NCBI GenBank assembly: GCA_015039465.1
Contig: MU130541.1
Coordinates: 282,071-346,070 of the forward strand
DNA length: 64,000 nt
Direction of reading: 5' to 3'
Origin: Phlegmacium glaucopus
Taxonomy: Eukaryota; Basidiomycota; Agaricomycetes; Agaricales; Cortinariaceae
The translations under genes were made by a program, and so were the position numbers. The notes under the pieces were generated by a model. That model ran no database searches. It was given only the letters and a program-made list of their open reading frames with translations, and was not told the DNA's origin. Each line of letters opens with the position of its first letter. The stretch's first letter is position 1. Below, in pieces: positions 1-10,898 of this stretch.

Positions 1-165
1 GAAGGTAGAATATATGGGTCGTATTCCGGCATCGAAGCCTTTCCTCAGGGAATATGGAAGTGTGGGATATTTGACAAGTAAATTACATCGACGAAGAATC
101 AACTCCCAAGCATCAGCTTTATATGGAGTTAGCGCTTGGTTTCTTCTGCGCTCGAGGACACCTTT
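1..165 (-). CDS. Reverse-transcriptase-like ORF of a DIRS/Ngaro-type element (5' part, cut by window edge)
   Basis: On the minus strand, a frame shifted relative to the gag-like ORF opens inside the last zinc-knuckle codons and stays open to the window edge. It reads ...LTPYKADAWELILRRCNLL..., then KYPTLPYSLRKGFDAGI. I recall this lead-in preceding the reverse transcriptase domain in basidiomycete elements that also carry a tyrosine recombinase. The catalytic motifs would lie left of position 1, so the enzymatic part is not seen. The overlap implies either a programmed frameshift or an unrecognised splice linking it to the gag-like gene. The 5' limit is approximate. Confidence 0.55.
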
Positions 166-658
166 GAGCTCCATGATCCTTGTTTCCGCAACCGGAACAC
201 TCATGTCTTTGTTCGTGCAAACTGGAGGTGCAACCGCGGCGACTGTTCCAGTCGTTACATAGGGTTGTTCCAGCTGGTGTGATGAGTCTCCCCTCCTCGT
301 TCTTCCGACATCTGGCCTTGGATCCGTCCCAAAGAGTTTCGGATCGACATTTTCTGGTGTCGTGAGGGTCTGTGGCCAAGCATAAAGCGCAGACGGCTTG
401 GCCTTGAGAGGCTGCACTTGATTGAAAGGAAAGCTGTCTAGACAAGAGGTGTTGAGATGTGGTGTTATGATAATGCGGTGGGGGGGAGAAACGACGGCGA
501 GAAGGGGTGTTAGACATGCGACGTGTGGGTGAACGTGACCGTGAAGGGTTGAGTGAGCGTCCGCTACCACTAGCTGTCCTAGCGAAGGGTTCACGTTCCC
601 GATAGTTACGCCGTCTAGGGGTACGCATCATGTCTTGTCGACCTTCTTGCGCCGCCAT
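119..658 (-). CDS. Gag-like zinc-knuckle protein, second exon or ORF
   Basis: 179 codons from an ATG. The first 60 residues are rich in Arg, Ser and Pro (RSRSPTRR). Three cysteine clusters follow: CALCLATDPHDTRKC, a C-x8-C stretch (CNDWNSRRGC) followed by His, and a textbook CCHC knuckle, CSGCGNKDHGAQRC (C-x2-C-x4-H-x4-C). CCHC knuckles bind nucleic acid in retroelement Gag proteins, so the expected role is packaging of element RNA. It lies directly downstream of the 883-1794 ORF on the same strand. In related elements I recall both parts forming one protein, so these are probably two exons of one gene split by a repeat-filled intron. The reverse-transcriptase-like frame overlaps its 3' end. 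Confidence 0.65.
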   Translation of the reverse strand: MAAQEGRQDMMRTPRRRNYREREPFARTASGSGRSLNPSRSRSPTRRMSNTPSRRRFSPPPHYHNTTSQHLLSRQLSFQSSAASQGQAVCALCLATDPHDTRKCRSETLWDGSKARCRKNEEGRLITPAGTTLCNDWNSRRGCTSSLHEQRHECSGCGNKDHGAQRCPRAQKKPSANSI

Positions 659-734
659 GACGTTATGGGTATTACGCAGCTTTTATTTAGTGATGTGATG
701 CGCAATTTGAAAATGATACGCATTTTAGTATAAG

Positions 735-800
735 GTGCATGGTGCATGGTGCGCGGTGCGTGGTGCATGGTGCATGGTGCGTGATGCGAGTTGCAAGGTG
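735..800. repeat. Short GGTGCATGGTGCG tandem repeat
   Basis: Eight or so imperfect copies of the 7-mer GGTGCRT lie in the spacer between the two gag-like ORFs. If those ORFs are exons, this repeat sits in their intron. Confidence 0.8.
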
Positions 801-882
801 CGTGGTATATCGTCACATAATGCAAGAGGGGGGGGTAATAAAGGCGTGGAAGAAGGGGGGGGAAAGGGGGGCGAGGTAAAAG

Positions 883-1794
883 TTAGCCGGCTGAGCATAA
901 CGCAGGAAAGAGATGCTGAATACTGACCTCGTTGATGGACAGGAGCTGCGCCTTGTCCAAGATTTCCTTATATATGCTCTGCAACAAATCCTCGTTGATT
1001 ATGCCGATGTTGAAAGCAGATCCGAGCTTCAGTTGATCATGCCATTCACGTCGCACTCGTGCTTGGTAAATGATGAGGGCTCGCTCGCTGAATTCACGTT
1101 GACGGTATGGATGCAACTCGAGCTGAGTAAAAAGTTGGGCAAAAGCATTGATAGCTTTCTCGGACCACTGATACTTGGTTATCAATTGTATGAATGTATT
1201 CTTTGCCATCAATACCTGACGGAAACTTAACTCATTGTCGGGTATGACGTTCCTGGACGCTTTGAGCGACGATACAGACTTTAACGTGACCATGTCGTCC
1301 ACCTTTGTTAAACCAAAGGTGTCGTCATTCTGAGTGTGCTGGTGTTGCGTCGCATCGGTACACCCTTCAGGGGTAAGGTACCATAACTCGACGTATTCAA
1401 AATCTTCAATGCGTCGGAGGGCGTACTGAGCTGGCCTAGGGGCAATATAATTGCCTACCGCTGCTGTGTCGTCGAAATCTTTCATTTTCGGTTTCCTCTT
1501 CTCTGGTTCTGCTCTCTCCTCCTCTCGCTCCGGTGGTTCCTGGGGTACTGGGTGTAAATTCTCTGGTTGTTGCTGTCCCAGCGCTTCTTCCGCAACAGCA
1601 TCATCGATTACTTGCTGGTCCCACCTCTGGACCCGTTCATTGTGGGTCTGGGTCCAAGAATCGTTGATCGCTTGAATTGCCTGCTCGATGGTCAATCCGT
1701 TTTGCATTAAAGCATTCCTGAGGACATTAAAGTGTGGTCCTGCATGATCCGGCATGACTTCTAGGTGAGGATTGAGGATTATTCTCTCATCCAT
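883..1794 (-). CDS. Gag-like N-terminal protein of a DIRS/Ngaro-type element
   Basis: 303-residue ORF starting MDERIILNPH. It has a charged linker with EPPEREEERAEPEKRK near residues 90-105, then a conserved-looking core: YVELWYLTPEGC near 135 and a C-terminal helical part containing YQARVRREWHDQL and FNIGIINEDLL. I recall the WYLTPEG core and the RREWHD helix as the Gag-like start of basidiomycete tyrosine-recombinase retroelements; no search was possible. A splice donor (INE|gtcagt) lies at about position 928, just before the frame ends in residues that do not look conserved. The CCHC-containing ORF at 119-658 is therefore likely the next exon. The start codon is supported only by being the first ATG of the frame. 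Confidence 0.65.
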   Translation of the reverse strand: MDERIILNPHLEVMPDHAGPHFNVLRNALMQNGLTIEQAIQAINDSWTQTHNERVQRWDQQVIDDAVAEEALGQQQPENLHPVPQEPPEREEERAEPEKRKPKMKDFDDTAAVGNYIAPRPAQYALRRIEDFEYVELWYLTPEGCTDATQHQHTQNDDTFGLTKVDDMVTLKSVSSLKASRNVIPDNELSFRQVLMAKNTFIQLITKYQWSEKAINAFAQLFTQLELHPYRQREFSERALIIYQARVRREWHDQLKLGSAFNIGIINEDLLQSIYKEILDKAQLLSINEVSIQHLFPALCSAG

Positions 1795-2506
1795 GACACT
1801 TTGATACGTCGATATGAAGTAAAATTAGTGAAAAATCAAGTATTAATTTTGTATAGCACTGCTTAACGAGAGTGATTATTAAAAGGAGTGTGTCAGGTAG
1901 TTTGTTTCTGAAAAGGCGAAAAACCAGCGAGAGCGAGGCAGAGAGCCAGATACTGAGAGTGAACGATGGATGTGCTGGAAAGAGGAAGCATGTAACGCTG
2001 TGACATCACACGTTCACTCAAAGACTAAATTCTAGTCTACGCTTATACTTCGCTAAGACGAGAATACTGAACTATGTTGACACCCAGAGTGGCCATTATT
2101 CTTTTCTGATTGAGATATACTGTTAGTATGATACAAAGTCATCTACGACGATTACATGGTGAAGGACGGCGAATAAATTCTCATAGAGAGAAGATTAATA
2201 TTGGTCCTATGCTCGTAGTTGTGTGTTACGCACCGATAGCAAACTGATAGTGCAACTTGTACCACATCCACTTCTGGAACCTACTATGAGTTCTCTAGAC
2301 CAGAAAGAAGCCCTTTGATGTTGGGCCGCTACTAAGTTTTCACTCTTCAGCCCTATGTACTGCACTTCGTGTCTCGAATCGTCTTGCCGCGCCCACCAAA
2401 CCGTACTAAGACCAAACTAATCAAATGTTGCTTCCCACGTCCAACGCGTCTTCTAATTAATGCTTCTTTTCTCTTATCGTAGACGCGTTATCCATTCTTA
2501 TGTGTG
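1795..2506. other. No gene recognised
   Basis: Upstream flank of the gag-like gene. No convincing ORF, RNA gene or repeat was seen. It may contain the 5' end of the retroelement, but no terminal repeat can be recognised because the other end is outside the window. Confidence 0.5.
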
Positions 2507-3025
2507 CTACAGAAGCTGGTCGTAAGTCCACTCCAAGTCATCGTGCAAGAAAACGAAGAAACGAGTTAATCTATGATTTTCAGCATCAGTTAAAGCTACG
2601 GAACTGCTGCCTAGAGATATATTTGCGTGATTGGGAGGATTTGTGTCGGGTCCAGATGCCTTTATCCTCGATAATACCCGCGATGCACTACCAATGAAGG
2701 AGCCAACAATTTTCCGAGGTCTTTTTAGGGGCCGGAGTATCAGGGTTTTCATCATTTGGCGGTTTTTTGGTCCATTTTTTTTGGTGGGGGTGGTGCGTAA
2801 TTGAATTTGGAGCTTGCTGGGGTTGACGAAACGAGTGTGGTGAAGTTGGATGTGGCGTGAGCAGCTGCTGTGCCATAGGGTAGCGTTGGAATATATGTTT
2901 GTTCCCAGGTAGTAGAGAATGTTGATGCTGTGCCCCGAAGAGGAGTTTCTAGCATTACAGGTGTTTAAGATGCATATTAGGGTGTTTCGTTGTGCAATGG
3001 AGAAGGATGGAGACCAAAACGCCAT
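2507..3025 (-). CDS. Hypothetical ORF, possibly an N-terminal fragment
   Basis: 172-residue ORF with an ATG start. The first 80 residues look like untranslated or random sequence. From the internal MMKTLILRPLKRPRK onward the composition changes to a basic, serine-rich stretch (SASRVLSRIK) followed by an acidic, leucine-containing tail. Basic Ser/Pro-rich leaders of this kind begin many agaricomycete NACHT proteins, but no NACHT motif follows before the stop, so it would be a stub. It has no neighbours on either side for 500 bp or more. It may be spurious. Confidence 0.25.
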   Translation of the reverse strand: MAFWSPSFSIAQRNTLICILNTCNARNSSSGHSINILYYLGTNIYSNATLWHSSCSRHIQLHHTRFVNPSKLQIQLRTTPTKKNGPKNRQMMKTLILRPLKRPRKIVGSFIGSASRVLSRIKASGPDTNPPNHANISLGSSSVALTDAENHRLTRFFVFLHDDLEWTYDQLL

Positions 3026-3063
3026 TGAATTCTCACGGCACGCGTCGTTTAGCTAAGTCACGT

Positions 3064-3064
3064 G

Positions 3065-3113
<49 letters not shown>
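3064..3113. repeat. Compound (AT)n(GT)n microsatellite
   Basis: About twelve AT units run directly into about twelve GT units. Confidence 0.95.
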
Positions 3114-5732
3114 ACGGCTGTTTGTCTATGTATGTACTACTTGTACTAGTATATTTGTGACCACTGCGTCAAAGTATCTGAGCATCCGAGGTATGCTGTA
3201 TCCTTAAGGAAATGCAATATACATGCACAGCAAAAATGCAGTCTCCTCAATATGCGTGCTCGAATCATAGCTTGGCATCGCCGGGTGAAAAAATAACCAC
3301 GTGCCAAACATTACTGTGTAGCAAATTTCGCACTGGGTAAATTAACACAGGTTAGTTTTATCCGTGGTTAGTAGTTACGCCGGCTGATGCAAATTTCATG
3401 GGTGAATTTCAGTTTGCCCAAGGCCTGTGTACATTTACCTGTTAATTTGGGCGAGCACTACCAAACACGTACCAACACTGGTACTAGTAGCCATCATAGC
3501 ACCGCTTCAACCCATTCTTCGTCATGCATCATGGAGTTCCTGATCCACCTGAATACTTAAATCGAAATGTCTCTGCTTGCTTGGTAACTGCTGAGCTTTG
3601 CTTGTGTCCGGTAACATCAAAGCTACTGTCTACGCCACGTAGTGCGGATGTGGGTTGACACGAAACGGGAGGATCTTGTTCGTTTCTAGCCATCAAATAC
3701 TGTCGTTCGTACTTGGAATCCGTACCACAGGACACGGAACTGATATCACCTGCATTACGAGGAATTCCAGTCAGCCATCTTGCCCACTCCTTTCACGGCA
3801 TTTCTGCATTCTTGGCAAGCAAGACCTACTACCATCGGCGCCTCGGAATTTCTGTATCAATGTATGTCATCAAATATTCTATATTGCCACCAGCGGTTTA
3901 TCCATTCGGCTGATTGAAGCTCTCCATCTGTCGTATCTTAAGAAGTATTAGCCCTAGAGCCCTCACCCGGCTATCTAAAGAAGCAAGTGAACTAGTGCTG
4001 GAACATTGCTGTTGTACCAGGGTATCCCATTGATTCCCTTTTCTTGGGTAAGAAACATTGGGTGCAAGCTACGCTATCGAATGATGAAGAACTTTCTAAT
4101 CGGTTCTCCTCGCTGTCCCCTCCAATACGCTAATTCTTTTTCCCACCCCGGTTCTAATTTCCGGAGACATCGTATCAGTTCTTCGAAAATTTGCCAGGGG
4201 TATATTCTCTTACATTCTTGGTCTCTCGTTTTACAAAATTAATCGAGAAAACAACCCACTCAACGGTTCATATCTACTTCGGGGATCCGGCGATGGAAAA
4301 GCTATTCAACTGATATTCAAGGCCACCAGAGGCCCATTTACGATATAGCCCATTTGCCAGCCGAAAGGAAGTAACAACATTGCAATGGTTTTAAATGGTC
4401 ACACATGGCAGTCCCAATTTGAATTATAAGAACCATGAGAAGACTTTATTCATAGCTTTTTGGAACCAAGTATCCAGCGTTTCCGTAATGAAGCCATAAG
4501 TTAGGAAATTTCAAGGTTCCTGCCTTATCGGTATTAACGATAGTCAGATGAGCGCCTGCGGATGTAGCCGCAGTCGAGCGCTAGTTTCAATTCTTTTCAT
4601 CTACTTTTATGGGTTTCTGGACCCACTTTCTTAGGAAATTTGGTGAAGATTTTATGCGTGCAGCTTTTATCTTCCCTGATACAGGACTTATTGCGCGGTA
4701 AATTTGCCTGTTGTTATTATTACTTATGTTTCATCCATTTTGACCTTCGCCGGCGTCCCTTATTCTGTAACCTAGGATGCTCTCGGTGCTATGCGACAAC
4801 ATGATCCTACATTCAGAGGTCCGACTCCATCGTCCCTTGGATCAGTTGATAAATTTTGCAACTGAGAATAACAAACCAGAATTTCATTCAATATCCATGT
4901 CGGCGGCGAAAAGGGTTCTGCGTTATCGGCTCTTTCATATAGGTAACGGACTACTTGCACTGAATTCGATTCAACACGCTCTGAAATACACTGTCGTATG
5001 TATCCCGATACTAGCCGAATCCTCAAGGACGACTTAACGGTTAGATATCAACGGCCATGCTTATCGGACCCGGGAAAGTGGAGATGCCGTTTGTTTGTAC
5101 GAATATACTTTCCCATTGTGGATTTACACACCAGGTGAGCTGCAATTTTCCGTACCTCCTTAATATCATTCCTGTATCGCAGTCTCCAATGAATTGGAAT
5201 CTGATACGGCTTCGAATAGCATTTACTACGATATCCTTTCCCTCAAGTTTCCCCCTCATCTTTTTTATCCCCATGCACCTTTGCTATAATTCCGAATCTC
5301 TAACCGCTTTGTCCCTCAACATCGCCGTGACTTGTGCATTTCAACTGAGGTATGTAACATCTACGCCGTGCTCCTTCAACTTGAAGGATCAATGATTATA
5401 CCATTCTCGAGGCTTGCTTACACGGCATCTGTAGCAAAATACTCTGTTACATCATGAGTCGTAGGTGTAAAATTGCACATGGCTGCTCTTTCCGATGCCA
5501 TTATCAAGGTTCCTAGCTTGTGTTCTCTTTGAACATGGAAATATGGCGTTGTAAACAATTTCCCGATGGCTATAGCGGCAAGAGACCTTTTTCCTTTCAT
5601 TAATTGCCATAAATGTTTCGACTACGACCATATGCTTCCTCCATTCTCCGTTTCAGAACAGAGATCCCGAACTCATGCATTAGCTCCGGACTCGCGGGCA
5701 AGTAAAGGTTTAGTTGGGAGGTTGCAAAGGCG

Positions 5733-5738
5733 TATAAA
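5733..5738 (+). promoter_or_regulatory. TATA box of dsRNA-binding gene 1
   Basis: GTATAAAGTG lies 63 nt upstream of the ATG. It is embedded in a block (GGGAGGTTGC...GTATAAAGTGTAGGAG) that is kept almost unchanged in the duplicate, although flanking DNA has diverged. Confidence 0.6.
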
Positions 5739-5795
5739 GTGTAGGAGGCATTTTGTTCATCCAGCATTCAAATTCAAGTTTCCTCAACTTCAGCA

Positions 5796-6161
5796 ATGTC
5801 TTCTTCTAATCGTAATGAGTCCTTATTCTTCCTCGTTCAACTCTTTCTTACCACCTCTTTTTTTATTTCTTAGACCCGCGAACCCAGCTCAATAATGCTT
5901 GCCAACGGATTTTTGGCAACAACAGTGCGAAGATGCCTCAATACGAACATCAGTCCAGAGGGCCTCAGCATAATACCATTTGGACCACTATCATCTCCAG
6001 TGGGTTCCTTTCCATATTTTCGTGGTCAATTATCTTACGAATTCGCAGTCGAGGGCATCGAGTATGGCAGGGGAGAAGGGAGGACCCAGGGCGCCGCCAA
6101 TGACGCTGCTGCAGCCCAAGCTCTCTCCCAGTTGCTTAATCAGTATGGTCGACAGGGTTAG
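5796..6161 (+). CDS. Small double-stranded-RNA-binding-domain protein, copy 1
   Basis: Three exons, 5796-5811, 5874-5999 and 6049-6161 (255 nt, 84 residues). The introns are GT-AG, 62 and 49 nt. Nearly the whole product is one dsRBD-like fold. The helix-1 region is LNNACQRIFGNN, followed by PQYEHQSRGPQHNTIWTTI, which fits the family's P-x-Y...GP-H...F/W strand. IEYGRGEGRTQGAANDAAAA then matches the basic turn and helix 2 that grip the RNA phosphates. The usual Lys-Lys of that turn is replaced by RTQG, so RNA affinity may be reduced or altered. No other domain is present. Such single-domain proteins could bind dsRNA alone or modulate RNAi enzymes; that is inference. A paralogue lies 3.4 kb downstream. 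Confidence 0.8.
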
Positions 6162-6329
6162 ATTTTATTGTGTATGTTTAACCATCTTTTTTCTTCCTCG
6201 GCGTTCGCTCAATAACAGTGCTAGACAATTGCGATATGGTCCTTATCCGGCTCAAATTTCTAACTTTTCCAATGACTTCTTTCATTCTGAAGGGTCTATA
6301 GAGCATGATTTTAGGTAGTTTACTATCAA

Positions 6330-7400
6330 GGCATCATGAATGTTTACTTTCCATCTTCAATTATACTGTTTCCTATGCACGTGGTTAGAAGTTTATCGGC
6401 AAAGCTTATATTCTATTTAAAGCTCCGCGCGGTCATTGAAGTCCAAAACAGGAATAAACAAAGGCTTCGAACTGGTGCCAAATTCCCAACTCTTCCATTT
6501 TCCATTGATGCACGACGACGTGACGACCTACGCAAATCCCCAATATCGGCGCTGGCGTATCGAAATCTAAGATATTTCAGAGAGCCCAGGCTATTATCAC
6601 GAACGCCCTCCCCCAAGTACGTCGAGCAAACCATTATGATTATGTACCAAGAGGTTGGGTCAATGCATTCTCATCGGTTCAGTTGCCGAAGGCATAGGAT
6701 GTTGATCTAATCAAGAAATTTTGGATATTTTGCAGGTCGATGCACAACCGGGATGATTTCACCTGATTCCTATTTCTATTGGCTCCAGGTTAATGTACCA
6801 ATCAATCACCAAATACACCTTTTTGGACTTTGCGCTGCAATAACTAAACCAGGTAGAGGTAAGTTACCGAGATGGGGTGGTAGAACGATAGGTATCTCTA
6901 ACCCTCTTTTCTTCCTCAACTCGGCCCTCATTCAATAGACAGGTCCTCCCTTTGGATGTGGAACTGTATGGGTTTGAGCAGGTCCGCCGAAATCTTCCAC
7001 TTTAGTTCCAATGGTAGAGTGGAGTTTGACCCTGGGGGCTAGATGGGGTCAGTAAGGTGTTGATCGAGTCAAGCCACAGTGAAGGCAGACAACACCAGTG
7101 TATGACTGGTATCCCAGTTGCACACCAATAGTGAGGAAGGAAATGGATTGTGCGTGAGATGGTTGATGGATGGCATTTACGACGAGGAATGCAACGATGG
7201 GCCACGTGTTCGCCGTCAACTCTCCCACCCTTCCTACTACCAGTCGACTGGCTTTCAGTGCTATTGTATGTATCTGTCCATAAGGCGACATCTGTCTAAT
7301 CGTATTTCCTTCAGGCCCTCAAACAACGACTGGCGTTTTGCCACTCCTTAGTACCTTTGTAAGTTGGTATCACGCTCCGCTCGTGTCACATCTTTTTTCT
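6330..7400. other. Spacer between duplicated units; no firm gene
   Basis: Several splice-like sites and short frames are present, for example around 7118-7330, but none could be joined into a protein resembling the neighbouring genes or any family I recognise. It could be a decayed third unit. Confidence 0.4.
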
Positions 7401-9095
7401 GTGCCACTTTCTAATGCCGTCTCAACTCGGGGCTGTTATTGAATAGTTCTGAGCAATTCTAGTTGTCTATCTTTCCCGCTCGCCTTTCATGGTTTTCTCC
7501 ATTCCTGGCAAGACTCACTATGATCGAAATTTGTGTGTCAGCGTATGTCACCAAACATTCTATATCGCAATCAGCGGTATATCGCTTAAATTGATTGGTC
7601 ATGCCCATTCTTATCTTAATAAACGAAGTGCACAGTACTCTGATGATGTAGGACTGCCCATCGGGTCTTCTCGCAGTCCCTTCATTCCCGGAGGGATAGT
7701 AAATCTGCTAGGAGTATCTTCTCCTAAACTCCACTCTCCTGTATTAACAATTGAGCCCCAATTAGCGGTTTGATATATGCTTCGAATACTCGGCAATAGA
7801 AAAGCTGTCTGATTAATACCCAAGGCCACCAGGAGTGTACTTGCCATATGGCCCAAATATCAACCGGGCTTGCATTGTTATTGCATAGCTTTTGGCAATC
7901 GATCGTTCGTGATGAAATAGTCCCGGCATCAATAAATGCGTACTGAATACCTCAGAAGTAATTTATAGGCAATTTCACGGTTCCGAATCAGACAAGCGCC
8001 CGCGGACATAGTCGGCCGCAGTCAGGTGTTAAGCTTTAATTCATCAACTTTTATGTCTGGACCCACTTTCCCAGGAGGATTTTTCTCTGATACCGAACTT
8101 ATTTTACGGTAAATTTGTCTCTTGCTATTATTTCTTACGTTTAATCCGCCCTGACCTTCCCGGCGTCCTTTGTCCTGTAACCTAGGATGCTCTCGATGCT
8201 ATGCGACAAATGATTCCATCTTTAGAGGTCCGATCCTATCGTCTTTTGGATCAGAGTGTGAGTGTGGATGGACTTCATTCGATTTCCATTGCAACTGTGC
8301 AAAGGTTCTGTGCTTTACATCAGCAACCAACTACTTTCTAGCTCAACGTATTGTGAGGCACAGAAGTATATGAAGCACAGAAATAAACAATATTATCTAT
8401 ATGCCGCTACTAGCCGGAACATCAAGCAATGACTCATGTTTAGCTATCAGTGGCCATGCTATAGGGAAATGGAAAAGATATTGCTTTCTAGATATCGCAC
8501 ACTATATGGCTAAGTATTATACTTGCCGACTGCGGATTCCACAGCAGGTGAGCTGCATATTTCTGTACCTTTGTAAGTGATGATATAGGTCCGAGTCATA
8601 CTATTTTCTCCATTATCTTTCCCTTTCTCTCCTTTATCCCCGTGCATCTTTGCTATGATCCCGAGTCTCTAACCCCTTCTTTTCCCAAAAACGCTGATTT
8701 GGGTATTATAACTGAGATATGTGTAACTGGTATCCTACGCTCTGTCAAGGTCTAACGATGATATCACTCCCAAGGTTTAAACCACGTCTATAGTAAAATA
8801 TTCGGCTAAACCTCGTGAGTTGTACGTTAAAAATTTCACGTCGTCGCTCTCTTTGATGTATAGAAGTACGCTTCTTCGCTCTTGAAACATGTCACTCTAA
8901 AACTTTGCCCGATGGCTATAGCGGCAGGAAAAAATCCCGGTCCAATTAGTTGCCATAAATATTTCAACCAGGACCATATGACTCGTTGATGATTCCTCCA
9001 TTCCCCGTGCCACCAGGAGGACCCATAGAGTCGGAATTCATGCATAGGATACAAACTCGGGCAACTAGAGGTTTATTTGGGAGGTTGCGCAGGCG

Positions 9096-9101
9096 TATAA
9101 A
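9096..9101 (+). promoter_or_regulatory. TATA box of dsRNA-binding gene 2
   Basis: GCGTATAAAGTGTAGGAG lies 64 nt before the ATG, matching the position and surroundings of the box in copy 1. Confidence 0.6.
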
Positions 9102-9159
9102 GTGTAGGAGACATTTCGCTCTGGTAGCATTCGAATTCAAGTTTCCTACAATTTCAGCC

Positions 9160-9518
9160 ATGGATCGTAAGAACTACTTCTGCCCTGTTTAACTCTTTCT
9201 TATCGCCTCTTTTCTTACTTAGATCCGCGTACTGATCTCAATAATGCTTGCCAACGGTTGTTTGGAAACAACAAGTCGAATATGCCTCGATACGATTATA
9301 AACACAGAGGGCCTCAGCACGATATTACTTGGACGACTATCATCTCTAGTGGGTACCTCTCCATATTTTCTTCATCGATTATCTAATTTTGCGAATTCGA
9401 AGTTGCGAACATCGAGTACGGGAGGGGCGAGGCGAGGTCCCAGGATGCCGCCAGTGACGCTGCCGCAAGACAAGCTCTCTCCCAGTTGCGTAATCAGTAC
9501 CCTCGGCGTCAGATTTAA
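9160..9518 (+). CDS. Small double-stranded-RNA-binding-domain protein, copy 2
   Basis: Three exons, 9160-9166, 9223-9348 and 9403-9518 (249 nt, 82 residues), with splice sites at the same places as copy 1. The domain reads LNNACQRLFGNN, then PRYDYKHRGPQHDITWTTI, then IEYGRGEARSQDAASDAAA. Exon 1 is only 7 nt (ATG GAT C). The N terminus is shortened (MDHPRTD against MSSSNHPRTQ). Differences from copy 1 are mostly substitutions that keep the frame, and both introns keep their sites, so both copies look functional. The basic-turn motif is further changed (RSQD), making RNA contact by that loop less typical. Confidence 0.8.
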
Positions 9519-9857
9519 TATGTATGTTTAATCATCTCTTTTCTGCTTTGGCGTTTGCTTAACACAAGCTCTAGACAGCTACGTTACGGTTCTCTTCCAG
9601 CTCAATTTCCTATCTTCTGCAATCACTTCTTTCACCCTCATGAGTATAAAGAGTATGATGTTATGTAGTTTACTGTCTGGCTACTATGAATATTTAATAC
9701 TCACTTTATAATTTTCAATCCTATACTGTTTCCTGTGCACGTGGGACCGTGCTAAGTTGTATCCTCATCCAACCAAAATCAAATGTTGCGTTCTGAAGAA
9801 ACATTTAGACGAATTAGTGGGGGTAGTGAAGAATGAGACTATCTGGTTGGCGGTTGT

Positions 9858-9867
9858 AAAAAAAAAA
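9858..9867 (-). terminator. Candidate Pol III terminator for the first tRNA-Glu(CTC)
   Basis: Ten As on the plus strand are a T run about 34 nt past the 3' end of the minus-strand tRNA. Confidence 0.5.
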
Positions 9868-9900
9868 TCATTATGAACAACCCTCCACAGTGCAGAAGAA

Positions 9901-9978
9901 TTCGGGTACGGGGAATCGAACCCCGAGCTGCCGCGATCAGATGAGAGGCGGCAATGTTAGCCGTTACACCATACCCGA
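9901..9978 (-). tRNA. tRNA-Glu (CTC) with 6-nt intron
   Basis: The acceptor stem TCGGGTA pairs with TACCCGA, with discriminator A. The T arm is CGGGG/TTCGATT/CCCCG. The anticodon stem GCCGC/GCGGC encloses 13 nt instead of 7. The anticodon CTC is followed by A and an extra TCTGAT, read as a 6-nt intron after position 37. Total length is 78 nt. The tRNA body matches the copy at 11738-11815 almost completely. Confidence 0.92.
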
Positions 9979-10819
9979 TGACGACACTTCGCTATTAATA
10001 TTATAGATTTACATAGCTTGTGACAGGGTACGAAGCAGTGTCACGGTGTTGTTTTAAAACAGCGAATGCGCAACTATGTCCTTCTGGTTAGCTCAAAGAC
10101 ACACAATTACTCGGGAACCAATACCGAGACACATATAAGCTCTGACTCGGAGCAATTGCTGTTCAGCACTTTTAGCACAGCAGTTCGATCCAACTAGAAG
10201 ATCCAAATATCGTTACAACTCAAAACTTCTATGTCTCTGGTTCCTCGCTGGTTCCTTTCCATTCTCTTACAACCAGAAAAAAAAATTGCCCATCCAATTT
10301 CAGTGTCTCAGCATCACACAAAGATATCAGCAGAATACCACCCAATAAGTTTACAGGGAGGCTAGCCGAAACGCGGGGGTTGTGGCTAGACACACCGATA
10401 GTAGGTAATTAATAGCTATTCTGTTCGATCAAGCACATGTTCGATACCATTGATTTTAACATGGTATAACGAATGCAAGAGGTGCTTATCACTTGTAATT
10501 CAATGAGATGTGGATATGAATCATATGATGACCAAACAGGGAGACCCGTGATCAGCCTGGCGATATTCGATGCGCTATTGCAGCCTTTGCAGGAATTTAT
10601 CAGCACATTTAAGCTGGTGCTCGATTTGACGTCCTAAAGATCCATCATCCATGTCGTCTTACGAGGCTGATACTGTATGGCCAATATATTATATCAATGT
10701 TTCTGCCAATATGAACATTCGGTGAAGCTACTTAATGGTTCACTCAGAGTTGTGATCCGGGGTTGAGATACATTATCCACTTTGTTGTATGTAGCACATG
10801 AATGTAGCTGTCGTTATCA
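9979..10819. other. Intergenic, no gene recognised
   Basis: No coding frame, RNA gene or repeat stood out between the first two tRNA genes. Confidence 0.5.
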
Positions 10820-10891
10820 TCCGGTATGGTGTAACGGCTAACATTACCGCCTTTCACGCGGTAGCTCGGGGTTCGATTCCCCGTACCGGAA
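10820..10891 (+). tRNA. tRNA-Glu (TTC)
   Basis: 72 nt, intronless. The acceptor is TCCGGTA/TACCGGA. The anticodon loop CTTTCAC sits between CCGC-type stem halves. The A box reads TGGTGTAACGG and the B box GGTTCGATTCC. It differs from its two CTC neighbours mainly in the acceptor stem and anticodon arm. Confidence 0.95.
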
Positions 10892-10893
10892 TC

Positions 10894-10898
10894 TTTTT
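10894..10898 (+). terminator. Pol III T5 terminator
   Basis: TTTTT begins 3 nt after the tRNA-Glu(TTC) discriminator, and a second T5 follows. Confidence 0.8.

Larger units (their letters stand above)
3500..6330. repeat. Tandem duplication, unit 1
   Basis: Many segments recur in the same order and orientation in unit 2 (7400-9720). Examples are the block with CCTAGGATGCTCTC (near 4771 and 8183), the promoter block ending in TATAAAG (5733 and 9096), and the dsRNA-binding gene at the right end. Similarity is patchy in the left part, where no gene is recognised (3500-5730), and highest around the gene. Confidence 0.8.
7400..9720. repeat. Tandem duplication, unit 2
   Basis: Second copy of the unit at 3500-6330, shorter because of internal deletions in its left half. 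It carries the second dsRNA-binding gene at its right end. Outside that gene (7400-9090) I see no supportable coding region. Confidence 0.8.
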
